This document shows, piece after piece, positions 53,422 to 62,796 of a stretch of 64,000 nucleotides of DNA (positions are counted from its first letter, which is position 1; each line of letters begins with the position of its first letter). Location: the NCBI GenBank assembly GCA_017469845.1, contig JAFUFP010000045.1, positions 1 to 64,000 on the forward strand, in the 5' to 3' direction. Made by a program: the position numbers and the translations under genes. The DNA comes from Bacteroidales bacterium (GTDB lineage Bacteria; Bacteroidota; Bacteroidia; Bacteroidales; UBA932). The notes beneath the pieces were generated by a model that was not told where the DNA came from, ran no database searches, and saw only the letters and a program-made list of their open reading frames with translations.

Positions 53422-55185
53422 ATGAAAAAGATATATACAATTCTTGCTTCAGTCGCTCTGATCGGTTCGATGGTTTCATGCGCTGACCAGCTCAATGTGA
53501 AGAACCCGAACAACCAGACGACATACGATTTCGGAAACAACGAAGCAGATCTCCAGGAAGCCGTCATCGCCTGCTACAACAGGATCCGTCTCGAGGGTAC
53601 ATTCGCCCGTGTCGGATACACCATGGACGCTGTCCGCGGTGACGAGGTATGGAACTCTTCCCAGCAGTGGTACCTCGAGTACGACAACCTCAACTCCCCC
53701 GGCACCATCGAGATCGGTGACCAGTGGATCTGGCGCGACTGCTATCACGTGGTGAACCGCACCAACTTCGTCCTTTCGAAGGTCGACAACGCAAACCTTT
53801 CTGACGCCGCCTACAAGCGCATCAAAGGACAGGCCCTCTTCCTCCGCGGACTTGCTTACTACGAGCTCGCCACCTACTATCAGACCGTTCCCCTGTTCGT
53901 TGACTACAGCCAGTATTCAACTCTCGAGACCATGTACATGGAGAATGCCGACCAGGACGCCGTCTTCGACCAGATCGACGAGGACTTCAAGACCGCGATG
54001 GAACTTCTCCCCACCCGCGACGAAGGTGGCGAATGGGCTAAAGGAAGGGCTACCGCCGGTTCAGCCGCCGGATACTACGCAAGGAGCCTGATGTTCCGCC
54101 ACAAGTATTCAGAGGCCCTCACCGTCCTGCGTGACATCATCGCCGGCAAGTACGGAAGCTACAAGCTGATGGATGACTACGGTGCCAACTTCAAGGAAGG
54201 AGCCGAGTTCGAGAACAACGCCGAAAGCCTCTTCGAAGTCCAGTTCATGGACTACGGAATGGGCGGTCCCGACGAGGAGTGGACTCCTGTCAACATCTCC
54301 TCCAACGCCAGCCAGGGCCACGCCGTTGAGAGCAACTACGCTTCACAGCAGCTCGGTTCCTGGGGCGACCTCGCCGTTTCCCCTTGGCTTTACAACCTCT
54401 TCAAGGCTGAAAAGTGCACCGACGGAACCCTCGACCCGAGGCTCTACTGGACCGCATGCACATATGAGCCCGAGTACTCTACCTACACGGGAGCCAAGAC
54501 CGCGGCTTATCCCGGCGGAGATCCCAGAAGCAACGTGATCTACCAGTCCGAGATCACCGAAACTCCCCTCTCCAACTCAACCCAGGGTGGCATTCCCATC
54601 GCGAAGTTCACCAACGCCCGCAACAACATCTACCAGACCATCACAAACGGTCTGCACTGCGGAATCAACCTCCGACTGATGCGTTACAGCGACGTCCTCC
54701 TCAGGGCAGCCGAGTGCATCAACGAAGTTGAAGGACCTACCGCCGAGGCCATCGGTTACATCAACCAGGTACGCCAGAGGGTAGCCCTCCCCGCCCTGAA
54801 CCTTGCCGACTTCTCCACAAAGGACAAGCTCTTCGAGCAGATCGCCAATGTCGAGCGTCCCAAGGAGTTCGGTTGCGAGAACGGCCGCGGAATAGACCTT
54901 CTCCGTTGGGGATTCTTCTACGCCAATGACCGTCTCGAGCAGATCAAGCAGCACAGCGCCTTCCTCCGCAACGGAACCGCATCTACCGCCGAGCTCGACA
55001 TCGACACCTGCGATGACGCATCCTACAACTACTACAGGCCCGGACACGAGTACTTCCCCATCTACCAGGGAACCCGCGACGCCAATCCGAACCTCCACGG
55101 AAACTCCGCGAACACCAACACCGACAACAGCGCCGACTTCATCTCCAAGTACGGCAACCCCCATCCGGTGGTAAGCCTCAAATAA
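53422..55185 (+). CDS. SusD-like starch-binding outer-membrane lipoprotein
   Basis: 587 residues from ATG at 53422 with lipoprotein signal MKKIYTILASVALIGSMVSC. SusD-family features are the RLRGLAYY-like TPR segment (ALFLRGLAYYELATYY), ILRNMEYSEALTVL-type repeats (KYSEALTVLRDIIAGKYG), and the late RPKEFGCENGRGIDLLRWG. It forms the lid of the SusC pore and captures glycan. Starts 24 bases after SusC. A hairpin follows, which may reduce read-through into the enzyme genes. Confidence 0.95.
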   Translation: MKKIYTILASVALIGSMVSCADQLNVKNPNNQTTYDFGNNEADLQEAVIACYNRIRLEGTFARVGYTMDAVRGDEVWNSSQQWYLEYDNLNSPGTIEIGDQWIWRDCYHVVNRTNFVLSKVDNANLSDAAYKRIKGQALFLRGLAYYELATYYQTVPLFVDYSQYSTLETMYMENADQDAVFDQIDEDFKTAMELLPTRDEGGEWAKGRATAGSAAGYYARSLMFRHKYSEALTVLRDIIAGKYGSYKLMDDYGANFKEGAEFENNAESLFEVQFMDYGMGGPDEEWTPVNISSNASQGHAVESNYASQQLGSWGDLAVSPWLYNLFKAEKCTDGTLDPRLYWTACTYEPEYSTYTGAKTAAYPGGDPRSNVIYQSEITETPLSNSTQGGIPIAKFTNARNNIYQTITNGLHCGINLRLMRYSDVLLRAAECINEVEGPTAEAIGYINQVRQRVALPALNLADFSTKDKLFEQIANVERPKEFGCENGRGIDLLRWGFFYANDRLEQIKQHSAFLRNGTASTAELDIDTCDDASYNYYRPGHEYFPIYQGTRDANPNLHGNSANTNTDNSADFISKYGNPHPVVSLK

Positions 55186-55211
55186 GAGTCTTCCGATTGG
55201 AACATAATTTG

Positions 55212-55253
55212 TAAATTTGTTGTGGAGACGGGGACAAGTTCTCCGTCTCCACA
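55212..55253 (+). terminator. Stem-loop after SusD (partial terminator), with an overlapping TAAATTTG element
   Basis: An 11-bp stem (TGTGGAGACGG at 55221-55231 / CCGTCTCCACA at 55243-55253) is followed by TAAATTTTTA. TAAATTTG at 55212-55219 matches the -7 consensus just before it. It either ends most SusCD transcripts or forms the leader of the following GH43 gene. Confidence 0.6.
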
Positions 55254-55270
55254 TAAATTTTTAACACCAG

Positions 55271-56989
55271 ATGAAATTTTCAAGATACTGTCTTACAGCA
55301 CTGGCGGCAGCCCTCGTGGCCGTAGCCTCATGTAGTGATCCTTCCGATCCTTCGGGAATCAAAGTCGATCCCACACCCACACCGACCCCGACTCCCACTC
55401 CTACACCCACTCCCGGAACGGATTACGACATACCCGATTACGCTGACGACTATTCCTCCATTTCATCATGGGGGGACCACGGCAAATGGAACCTCGCCAA
55501 CGTGCATGATCCCAGCATCGCCTACTTCGGCGGTTACTACTACATGTACAACACCGACGCTTCATACGGAAACGAGCACCTGAAGGCATCCACCGGAAGG
55601 CACTTCCCCGGCAAGCGTTCGAAGGACCTCGTCAACTGGACATACATCCAGGGACCGATGAACGACGCCCCCGAATGGGTGGCCGATTCGCTGAACAATC
55701 TCCGCACGAGGATGGGACTTCCCACAATCGCGAAGAATGATTTCAGCTACGGCTACTGGGCTCCTGTCGTGAGGAGAGTGAACGTGGGCGGAACGGAGAG
55801 GTTGAGGATGTACTACTGCATCGTCATCGACAACTACATCAAGACCGGAAAGAAGACTTCAACCGCCTTCGACGGCAGCTGGACCGAGCGTGCATACATC
55901 GGCATGTGCGAGACCACCGATCCCGCGAACGGCAAGTGGGAGGACAAGGGATTCGTGACGATGTCCTCTTCCGACAAGGGAATGAACGGATGGACCAGGC
56001 CCAACGCCGACGACTGGAACGCATACTTCTTCTACAACGCCATCGACCCCACCTACATCGTGACCCCCGAGGGCAAGCACTACCTCATCCACGGATCATG
56101 GCACAGCGGATTCTCCCTTCTTGAGCTGAACCCCGAGACCGGAAAACCCGTAAACAAGCTCGGTGAGCCCTGGGCGGAGAAGTCAGCCGACCTCCAGGCA
56201 AGATACGGAAAGAGGATCGCCACCCGCGGAACATCCCGCTGGCAGGGCAGCGAGGCCCCCGAAATCGTCTACAAGGACGGTTACTACTACCTCTTCATGG
56301 CGTACGACGGGCTTGACGTTCCCTACAACACCAGGGTTGTCCGCAGCGAGAACATCGAAGGACCCTACCTCGACATAACCGGAAGGAACATCACCAACGG
56401 AAGGGGTGACGCCTACCCCATCGTGACCCATCCCTACAAGTTCTCCAAAGGATACGGCTGGGTCGGAATCTCACACTGCGGCATCTTCCAGAAGGACGGT
56501 ACGAACGAGTGGTTCTACGCATCGCAAGGACGTCTTCCCGCCAATGTCGGAGGCAACAAATACAGCAACGCCATCATGATGGGACACATCCGCAGGATCG
56601 TCTGGTGCCCTTCACCTTTCGACGCTTCCCAGCTCTGGCCCATCGCCCTTCCCGAGCGTTACGCCGGTCTCCCTTCGGAGAGCATCTCCAAGGATGACCT
56701 CGTCGGAACTTGGGAGAACATAAACCTCGTTTACGACTACGCCAATCAGAACACCTCCTCGAAACTCACCCTCAAGGCCGACGGCACCATGACGGGAGCC
56801 ATGACCGGCAAGTGGAGCTACGACTCTTCCAAGAAGCAGCTCACGCTGGGTGACGTTGTCGTCTGCGTCGAGAGGGAGGCCGACTGGGAGGCTTCACCGA
56901 GGGTCGCTACCATCGTCTACGCCGGAATCGGCAAGGACGCTTCCGACACCGCCAAGACCATCACCTACTGGGGCAAGAAAGTCGAATAA
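55271..56989 (+). CDS. GH43 arabinanase-type lipoprotein with Pro-Thr linker
   Basis: 572 residues. Lipoprotein signal ending VAVASC (Cys21), then a PT-repeat linker at residues 34-48 that would hold the enzyme off the cell surface. Catalytic Asp80 (NVHDPSIAY), Asp259 (NAIDPTYIV) and Glu328 (QGSEAPEIV) form the GH43 triad. The last about 100 residues (DDLVGTWENINL and a lipocalin-like barrel) are an accessory domain found in arabinan endo-1,5-arabinosidases of Bacteroidales. Likely the surface-exposed endo-arabinanase. Follows SusD by 85 bases. Confidence 0.9.
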   Translation: MKFSRYCLTALAAALVAVASCSDPSDPSGIKVDPTPTPTPTPTPTPTPGTDYDIPDYADDYSSISSWGDHGKWNLANVHDPSIAYFGGYYYMYNTDASYGNEHLKASTGRHFPGKRSKDLVNWTYIQGPMNDAPEWVADSLNNLRTRMGLPTIAKNDFSYGYWAPVVRRVNVGGTERLRMYYCIVIDNYIKTGKKTSTAFDGSWTERAYIGMCETTDPANGKWEDKGFVTMSSSDKGMNGWTRPNADDWNAYFFYNAIDPTYIVTPEGKHYLIHGSWHSGFSLLELNPETGKPVNKLGEPWAEKSADLQARYGKRIATRGTSRWQGSEAPEIVYKDGYYYLFMAYDGLDVPYNTRVVRSENIEGPYLDITGRNITNGRGDAYPIVTHPYKFSKGYGWVGISHCGIFQKDGTNEWFYASQGRLPANVGGNKYSNAIMMGHIRRIVWCPSPFDASQLWPIALPERYAGLPSESISKDDLVGTWENINLVYDYANQNTSSKLTLKADGTMTGAMTGKWSYDSSKKQLTLGDVVVCVEREADWEASPRVATIVYAGIGKDASDTAKTITYWGKKVE

Positions 56990-56992
56990 CGG

Positions 56993-58945
56993 ATGAAGCG
57001 TCTTCTTATAACGGCGGCTATATTGTCACTCCTTCCCGCGCTTGAATCCTCCGCGCGGGAAGGCAGTGTCATTTCACCGGACGGAAAGGTCAAAGTCCTC
57101 GTATCCGACCGGGGCGGCATTCCCGCCTACAGCGTCGAGTACGACGGGATCCCTTTCCTTTGCGACTCCCCTCTCGGACTTCTGACCGACATCGGAGATT
57201 TCACCTGCGGGATGGAACTTTCGGAGGAGAAACACTCTTCGGTGAAGGACGACTATTCGCTTCCCAACATAAAGAAAAGCGAAGTCCATTACAGGGCCAA
57301 CAGCGGCACTTTCACCTTCACCAAGGACGGTCTTTCCCGTTTCGAAGTCATTTTCCAGGTGAGCGACTCCGACATAGCCTTCCGTTACAAGGTATATGCG
57401 CCGAATCAGGACACCAAAGTATGCAGGGTGTATTCCGAGAGCACCGGATACGCTTTCCCCGAAGGGACAACCACCTTCCTCTGCCCTCAGATGCCTCCGA
57501 TGAGCGGATTCGCGAGGACAACACCGAGCTATGAGACCGCTTACACGGCGGATGACACCCCCGGCAAGAACGGAGACGGATACGGGTACACCTTCCCGTG
57601 CCTTTTCCGCATCGGAGAAAAGGGATGGGTCCTTGTGAGCGAAACGGGAGTTTCTCCCGCCTACTGCGCCTCCCGCCTCATCGGAAACCCCGACGGAAGC
57701 TATACCGTAGGTTATCCTATGGAGGAAGAGTACAACGGTAACGGGACTTCCGCCCCCGGAATACCAGTTCCCGGATACACACCCTGGAGGACTCTCACCC
57801 TCGGGGACAATCTCGCTCCGATAGTCGAGACTACGATACCCTTCGACGTTGTCGAAAGGCAGTATGAGCCAAAGGTCGATTACACCTATTCGAAAGGCTC
57901 ATGGAGCTGGATCATAAGGATGGACGACAGCATCACCTTCGAGGACCAGAAGGAATATGTCGACTTCTCAGCCGCAATGGGATGGCAGACCGTTCTCGTC
58001 GACAACTGGTGGGACACCCGCATCGGAAGGGAGAAGATCGCGGAGCTCTCCGCCTATGCCCGTTCGAAGGGAGTACAACTGTGCCTGTGGTACAACTCCA
58101 ACGGATACTGGAACGACGCTCCCCAGGGTCCCCGCGACATAATGAACCGTCCGAACACCAGACGGAAGGAAATGGAATGGCTCCGGAGCATCGGGGTCAA
58201 AGGTATAAAGGTCGATTTCTTCGGCTCGGACAAGCAGGTCACCATGCAACTTTACGAGGATATCCTCGCGGACGCCAATGACTTCGGCCTCCTTGTGGTC
58301 TTCCACGGCTGCACCCTTCCCAGAGGCTGGGAAAGGATGTATCCCAACTTCGCTTCAGCCGAAGCGGTACTCGCCAGCGAGAACCTGCATTTCACGCAGG
58401 AGAGGTGCGACACCGAAGCCTTCCACGCCTGCCTTCATCCTTTCATAAGGAACACCGTTGCGGTGATGGATTTCGGGGGAAGCGCCCTCAACAAGGTGTA
58501 CAACGCCGACAACGACCCCTCCAAACCCGGAACCGTAAGGAGGACTTCCGACGTGTTCGCCCTCTCTACCGCCGTCCTTTTCCAAAGTCCGGTTCAGCAC
58601 TTCGCACTGGCGCCGAACAACCTTCACGACGCCCCTTCATGGGCCGTGGATTTCATGAAGAATGTCCCGACCACTTGGGATGAAGTGAAATTCATCGACG
58701 GATATCCCGGGAAATTCATCGTGATGGGAAGGCGCTCAGGAGAAAAGTGGTTCATTACCGGAATAAACGCCGAAAGCGGAACGAAGGAGATAACTTTGGA
58801 CCCTTCGCTTCTTCCCCGCGGAAGAGCGAACCTATACTCCGACTCCCCTTCCCTGGAAGGAAAGAAGGAGACAATCCGTTTGACAGGATCCCCCATCAAG
58901 GTGAGTATACCCTGCAACGGAGGATTCGTAATTGAAACTTTATAA
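56993..58945 (+). CDS. GH97 retaining glycosidase (alpha-galactosidase or beta-L-arabinopyranosidase type)
   Basis: 650 residues with signal peptide ending ALESSAR. N-terminal beta-super-sandwich (about 25-285), (beta/alpha)8 barrel (about 290-560), C-terminal sandwich. Asp408 in GIKVDFFGSDKQ is the Asp nucleophile of the retaining GH97 branch, whereas SusB-type inverting members lack it; Glu457 in ASAEAVLAS is a candidate acid/base. Retaining members include alpha-galactosidases and beta-L-arabinopyranosidases. In an arabinan locus the latter activity, or removal of galactose from pectic side chains, fits best. Starts 3 bases after the GH43 stop. Confidence 0.9.
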   Translation: MKRLLITAAILSLLPALESSAREGSVISPDGKVKVLVSDRGGIPAYSVEYDGIPFLCDSPLGLLTDIGDFTCGMELSEEKHSSVKDDYSLPNIKKSEVHYRANSGTFTFTKDGLSRFEVIFQVSDSDIAFRYKVYAPNQDTKVCRVYSESTGYAFPEGTTTFLCPQMPPMSGFARTTPSYETAYTADDTPGKNGDGYGYTFPCLFRIGEKGWVLVSETGVSPAYCASRLIGNPDGSYTVGYPMEEEYNGNGTSAPGIPVPGYTPWRTLTLGDNLAPIVETTIPFDVVERQYEPKVDYTYSKGSWSWIIRMDDSITFEDQKEYVDFSAAMGWQTVLVDNWWDTRIGREKIAELSAYARSKGVQLCLWYNSNGYWNDAPQGPRDIMNRPNTRRKEMEWLRSIGVKGIKVDFFGSDKQVTMQLYEDILADANDFGLLVVFHGCTLPRGWERMYPNFASAEAVLASENLHFTQERCDTEAFHACLHPFIRNTVAVMDFGGSALNKVYNADNDPSKPGTVRRTSDVFALSTAVLFQSPVQHFALAPNNLHDAPSWAVDFMKNVPTTWDEVKFIDGYPGKFIVMGRRSGEKWFITGINAESGTKEITLDPSLLPRGRANLYSDSPSLEGKKETIRLTGSPIKVSIPCNGGFVIETL

Positions 58946-58954
58946 ACACTCGAC

Positions 58955-60490
58955 ATGAAAAGAATACTGACCATCTTCGCCGCAACAGCCGTCACCGTAT
59001 CGGCAATGGCGCAAGTTAAGATTTCCGTGCACGAGACCGCCAAGGACCAGCCCATAATCCCCGCTGAGATCTACGGCCAGTTCTCCGAGCACCTCGGAAG
59101 ATGCATCTACGAAGGCATCTGGGTCGGACCCGACTCATCAATTCCCAACATCAACGGATACCGTACCGATGTCCTTGAGGCCCTGAAGACACTCAAGGTC
59201 CCCGTTCTCCGCTGGCCGGGCGGCTGCTTCGCCGACGAATACCACTGGATGGACGGAATCGGTCCCAGGGAAAACCGTCCCAAGCTCGTCAACAACAACT
59301 GGGGCAGCACCCTGGAGGACAACTCCTTCGGAACCCATGAGTTCCTGAACCTGTGCGAACTGCTCGGAACCCAGCCCTACATCTCCGGAAACGTCGGATC
59401 CGGGACCGTCGAGGAACTCGCGAAATGGGTCGAATACATGACAGCCGAAGAGGGCACCATGGCTGAACTCCGCAAGAAGAACGGAAGGCAGGAGCCCTGG
59501 AAGATCAAATACCTCGGAGTCGGCAACGAGTCCTGGGGCTGCGGCGGAGACATGACAGCTGACTATTATTCAGACGTTTACAAGAGGTACGCCCTCTACG
59601 CGAGGAACTACAGCGACAACCGCCTCTTCAAGATCGCCTGCGGCGCTTCTGACTATGACTACAACTGGACGAAGGTCATGATGAAGAACGCGAAGGACAA
59701 GATGAACGGACTCTCCCTCCACTACTACACCGTTCCCGGATGGGAGGGAAGCAAGGGTTCCGCAACCCAGTTCACCACCGAGGACTACTACAACACCATC
59801 ACAAAGACGATGGAAGTTGAGGAAGTGCTGAAGAACCACTTCGCCATCATGGACGCCTACGATCCCGAGAAGAAGGTCGCCCTCCTTCTCGACGAATGGG
59901 GTACTTGGTTCGACGCCGAGCCCGGAACCATTCCCGGACACCTCTACCAGCAGAACACCATGCGTGACGCCATGGTCGCCGCGATGTGCCTGAACGTATT
60001 CAACGGAATGACCGACCGCCTCAAGATGGCGAACATAGCCCAGGTCGTGAACGTTCTCCAGGCTATGATCCTCACCAAGGGAGAGAAGATGCTTCTCACC
60101 CCTACCTATCATGTGTTCAGGATGTACAACGTACACCAGAACGCCCAGTTCGTTCCCACGGACTACTCCACCGGTGAAATCGTCTCACAGTCCGGCCGCA
60201 TCTGCAAGGACCTCACCGTCTCTTCCTCAAAGGACAACAGCGGAGCCGTTCACGTGTCGATCGCCAACCCGAGCCTTGACAAGTCCAAGAGCCTCGAGAT
60301 ATCTTTCGACGCCCTCAACGCCAAGAGCGTCTCCGCCGAAATCCTCAAGGCCGCCGCGATAAGCGACTACAATGATTTCGATCAGGCTCCGAAGGTCTCC
60401 CCCGCCGCATTCAAGGATTTCAGGACAAGCGGAAAGACCATCAAGCTCACCATTCCCGCCGCTTCAGTGATTGTTCTCGAAGTGAAATAG
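58955..60490 (+). CDS. GH51 alpha-L-arabinofuranosidase, periplasmic
   Basis: 511 residues with signal peptide [19 protein letters not shown] and no lipobox. Glu192 ([11 protein letters not shown], acid/base) and Glu314 ([10 protein letters not shown], nucleophile) are in place, as are [13 protein letters not shown] and [15 protein letters not shown]. It is shorter than the lipoprotein GH51 at 42317-44287, lacking the inserted CBM4-like domain, and probably trims oligosaccharides after import. Last enzyme gene of the SusCD transcript; strong terminator follows at 60512-60555. Confidence 0.95.
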   Translation: MKRILTIFAATAVTVSAMAQVKISVHETAKDQPIIPAEIYGQFSEHLGRCIYEGIWVGPDSSIPNINGYRTDVLEALKTLKVPVLRWPGGCFADEYHWMDGIGPRENRPKLVNNNWGSTLEDNSFGTHEFLNLCELLGTQPYISGNVGSGTVEELAKWVEYMTAEEGTMAELRKKNGRQEPWKIKYLGVGNESWGCGGDMTADYYSDVYKRYALYARNYSDNRLFKIACGASDYDYNWTKVMMKNAKDKMNGLSLHYYTVPGWEGSKGSATQFTTEDYYNTITKTMEVEEVLKNHFAIMDAYDPEKKVALLLDEWGTWFDAEPGTIPGHLYQQNTMRDAMVAAMCLNVFNGMTDRLKMANIAQVVNVLQAMILTKGEKMLLTPTYHVFRMYNVHQNAQFVPTDYSTGEIVSQSGRICKDLTVSSSKDNSGAVHVSIANPSLDKSKSLEISFDALNAKSVSAEILKAAAISDYNDFDQAPKVSPAAFKDFRTSGKTIKLTIPAASVIVLEVK

Positions 60491-60511
60491 GGTATCCGGA
60501 ATAATTCTTTC

Positions 60512-60555
60512 AAGAGGAACTGCTCCTGTGTGACCAGTTCCTCTTTTTTTTTTTG
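60512..60555 (+). terminator. Strong Rho-independent terminator of the PUL transcript
   Basis: An 11-bp perfect stem (AAGAGGAACTG / CAGTTCCTCTT) followed by about ten T residues, 21 bases after the GH51 stop. Confidence 0.93.
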
Positions 60556-60713
60556 CGTCCGACTCAAAAAGGCCTCGAAATATTCATCCACCCGTCGATT
60601 ACTCTGTTATGACAAACGCCAACAAAATTTATTTGACTTAAACAAAACATTACAAGTCTTGCAACGACTTTTTTCATTCCGTTTCTTTTACCGAACTTTC
60701 GCCTATAAAACTG

Positions 60714-60989
60714 ATGAACATGTCATATTATACTGCAAAGGACACCAAAGAAATTTCCGAATACGCGGCAAAAGCTGCCCGCGAGGAAGTCGAGTACCAA
60801 AAAAACAAAGAACTAAAGCAGAAGGATGCCGAGATTGAGAAGAGGGATGCCGAAATCGAGCAGAAGGATGCCGAGATTGAGAAGAGGGATGCCGAAATCG
60901 AGCAGAAGGATGCCGAGATTGAGAAGTTGAATGCCGAAATCCGAGACCTGAAAGAGCAACTGCTCAAGTCCAAATCGGGAGACAACTGA
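60714..60989 (+). CDS. Small coiled-coil protein built from tandem repeats
   Basis: 91 residues (alternative ATG at 60720). No signal peptide. After a basic-acidic N-terminal helix, residues about 36-78 are heptads of the form (E/Q)-K-R/K-D-A-E-I-E, a canonical parallel coiled coil, then RDLKEQLLKS. The heptads come from exact 42-bp DNA repeats. The AT-rich, T-run-rich upstream sequence differs from the GH51 gene. It may be the tail of a larger coiled-coil protein (such as Rpn-type nucleases, which have similar tails) or a free small structural protein; not decided. Independent terminator on each side. Confidence 0.6.
   Translation: MNMSYYTAKDTKEISEYAAKAAREEVEYQKNKELKQKDAEIEKRDAEIEQKDAEIEKRDAEIEQKDAEIEKLNAEIRDLKEQLLKSKSGDN
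60819..60944 (+). repeat. 42-bp tandem repeat encoding coiled-coil heptads
   Basis: Two exact copies of a 42-bp unit (60819-60860 and 60861-60902) are followed by a third, diverging copy whose first 24 bases match. Each unit codes for two heptads. Copy number could change by slippage without breaking the frame. Confidence 0.85.
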
Positions 60990-61046
60990 TCCTGGCACAT
61001 GCTCAGAGGAGTATCATCTTGGGCATACATCAGTGTCCAACAAAAG

Positions 61047-61095
61047 AAACCGGAGGATGTTCCTTTATCCAAGGATCTCATCCTCCGGTTTCTTT
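61047..61095. terminator. Bidirectional Rho-independent terminator
   Basis: A 13-bp perfect stem (AAACCGGAGGATG / CATCCTCCGGTTT) with T-rich sequence on both sides (CTTTC rightward, CTTTTG leftward). It separates the coiled-coil gene from the convergent GH43 gene. Confidence 0.9.
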
Positions 61096-61120
61096 CTATC
61101 CGCACTTTACTCCACTACGG

Positions 61121-62683
61121 TCAGAACACCCTCTGCCTGAAGTAATCAAAGTCGGCATATCCCCCTTCCCCTTCAGTTGAGAAGCAGTAAAGGGCGCTTC
61201 TGTATCCTGTGAAATAATCCAGCGTATACTTCATCTGCAGCGCATAATCAAAACGGGTCCACTTTTCTCCGTCGAAAGAATAATCCAAAAAGGCGGTATC
61301 ATCAGGACATCCGTCCTCTTCCTCTGCTGTGAAAACGTATTTTATTCTCAGATATACCTTCGTCTGTTCATCAGGAAGGGGGATACGGAAGATTTCTTTC
61401 TCCTTTTCCTTGCACACGAGATACTTCACACCGCCTTCAGCCTTGACACCGGCCCTCGCACTCATGCTCTGGAAAGCGCATATTCCGGCTTCGTCGCCGT
61501 CCTTGAGGGAAGAGAAGTCCAGAAGGGTTTCGCTGAAACTCCTCGGGCCCACCGTCCTCTGGGTAAGAGTGCCGACCGCATCAGCTATTCCGGAAGCCTT
61601 CCTTTCGGCGTGAAGGCTAAGATAGCCCGGTTTTCTCGTGAGCGACCATCCTTCAGGGGCCTTGTGGTTCCACTGCCACACCAGAGCGAGTTCCCCCGAG
61701 TCGAATTCATCCGAAGCCCACACGTAATCCTCCCCTACGGAAGGAAGATTGACCGTCACGTTTTCTTCCGGAACGGTGTTGTCACCCATAATGGGCCAGC
61801 CGTCCACCCAAGTCACCCTCTGGATAGTCGGTATCCTTCCGACCGCCCCGTGGTCCTGGAACTGGATGGCGTACCATTCTCCCGAAGGGGTGTCGACGAT
61901 GGGTCCCTGGGCGATACCGTCGGCGCGTCCACCGAGAGTTCCCTTGAGGACGACCTTTGAAGTATAGGGACCGCGGACATTTTCGCTGCGCCAAATGGTC
62001 GCCGTCCTCTCCTCCCCAATGGGCCAGTCGATTTCAAGGACATAGTAGTAGTCCCCTATATGATAGAAGTGGGCTCCTTCGGCCCTGAGGCCGTATCCTT
62101 CCCTGGGAGCGGAGATGATCACCTGGTCGACGGCATCTTTTTTCACGGCCGATCCGTCCGGTTCAAGTTCCGTCATGCGAAGATCCCCGTTTCCGTAGAC
62201 AAGGTACAGGTGGCCGTCATCGAAAAGAAGCGAAGCGTCATGGAAGAAGCCGTCCAGAACGGTCTTCTCCCAAGGGCCGTCTACGATGTCACGGGTCTTG
62301 AAGATATAAGTCTTGTGCTGGTCGTTCGCCACGAAAAGGGCGTAATACATCCCGTCATGGTAACGGAGCGAGGTAGCCCACTGGCCCTGCCCGTAGGCGT
62401 TGCGACCGTTCCGAAGGTTGTAAACGTCATCATCCTCCAACGTATCGAATATGTACGACACGATCCTCCAATGGACAAGGTCCTTCGAATGCATGATAGG
62501 CGCCCCCGGGCAGAAGAACATCGTGGTACTTACCATATAATAGTCATCCCCCACCCTTATCACATCGTTGTCGGGAATGTCAGTATACGTAAGCGGATTC
62601 ACGGCAATCTGGGACTCCTGTCTTGCGGTGCAACCGGCCAAAATGAGAGCGAGGCTCATCAAAAGAGCTAACTTTTTCATCAT
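61121..62683 (-). CDS. GH43 (subfamily 12-like) arabinofuranosidase or beta-xylosidase lipoprotein
   Basis: 520 residues with lipoprotein signal ALILAGC (Cys18). Catalytic Asp40 (IPDNDVIRVGDDYYM, base), Asp149 (FFHDASLLFDD) and Glu202 (GLRAEGAHFY, acid) form the triad. The STTMFFCPGAPIMHSKDLVHW segment matches GH43_12 members. Residues about 315-520 are a beta-sandwich of the GH43-C2/concanavalin type. Divergent from the AraR-like gene over a 113-base control region, so it is probably controlled by arabinose through that regulator. Sub-family activity is inferred. Confidence 0.9.
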   Translation of the reverse strand: MMKKLALLMSLALILAGCTARQESQIAVNPLTYTDIPDNDVIRVGDDYYMVSTTMFFCPGAPIMHSKDLVHWRIVSYIFDTLEDDDVYNLRNGRNAYGQGQWATSLRYHDGMYYALFVANDQHKTYIFKTRDIVDGPWEKTVLDGFFHDASLLFDDGHLYLVYGNGDLRMTELEPDGSAVKKDAVDQVIISAPREGYGLRAEGAHFYHIGDYYYVLEIDWPIGEERTATIWRSENVRGPYTSKVVLKGTLGGRADGIAQGPIVDTPSGEWYAIQFQDHGAVGRIPTIQRVTWVDGWPIMGDNTVPEENVTVNLPSVGEDYVWASDEFDSGELALVWQWNHKAPEGWSLTRKPGYLSLHAERKASGIADAVGTLTQRTVGPRSFSETLLDFSSLKDGDEAGICAFQSMSARAGVKAEGGVKYLVCKEKEKEIFRIPLPDEQTKVYLRIKYVFTAEEEDGCPDDTAFLDYSFDGEKWTRFDYALQMKYTLDYFTGYRSALYCFSTEGEGGYADFDYFRQRVF

Positions 62684-62699
62684 CGGATATAATTTTTCC

Positions 62700-62782
62700 C
62701 AAAAATAGTGAAAAAAATCTTAATAAGTGTTCCAATTACACTTTTCTTTTCCTACCTTTGTAACGTTACAAGAAGTGTACTT
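62700..62782. promoter_or_regulatory. Divergent control region: two -7 elements and AAGTGT/ACACTT inverted repeat
   Basis: TATTTTTG on the minus strand (62707-62700) serves the GH43 gene; TACCTTTG on the plus strand (62753-62760) serves the AraR-like gene. Between them lies AAGTGT-N7-ACACTT (62725-62743). After the plus -7 element come the 14-bp perfect palindrome TTGTAACGTTACAA (62758-62771) and another AAGTGT (62773-62778). Layout fits a regulator that represses both directions, including its own gene. Confidence 0.6.
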
Positions 62783-62796
62783 TTGACACCATACTA

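Noticed and set aside
60819..60944. CRISPR array from the regular repeats
   Set aside because: The repeat units abut without spacers and stay in one coding frame.
60728..61105. A 125-codon minus-strand frame made of Ser/Ile/Leu repeats
   Set aside because: It is the complement of the 42-bp coiled-coil repeat and the terminator; repetitiveness is inherited from the plus-strand gene.
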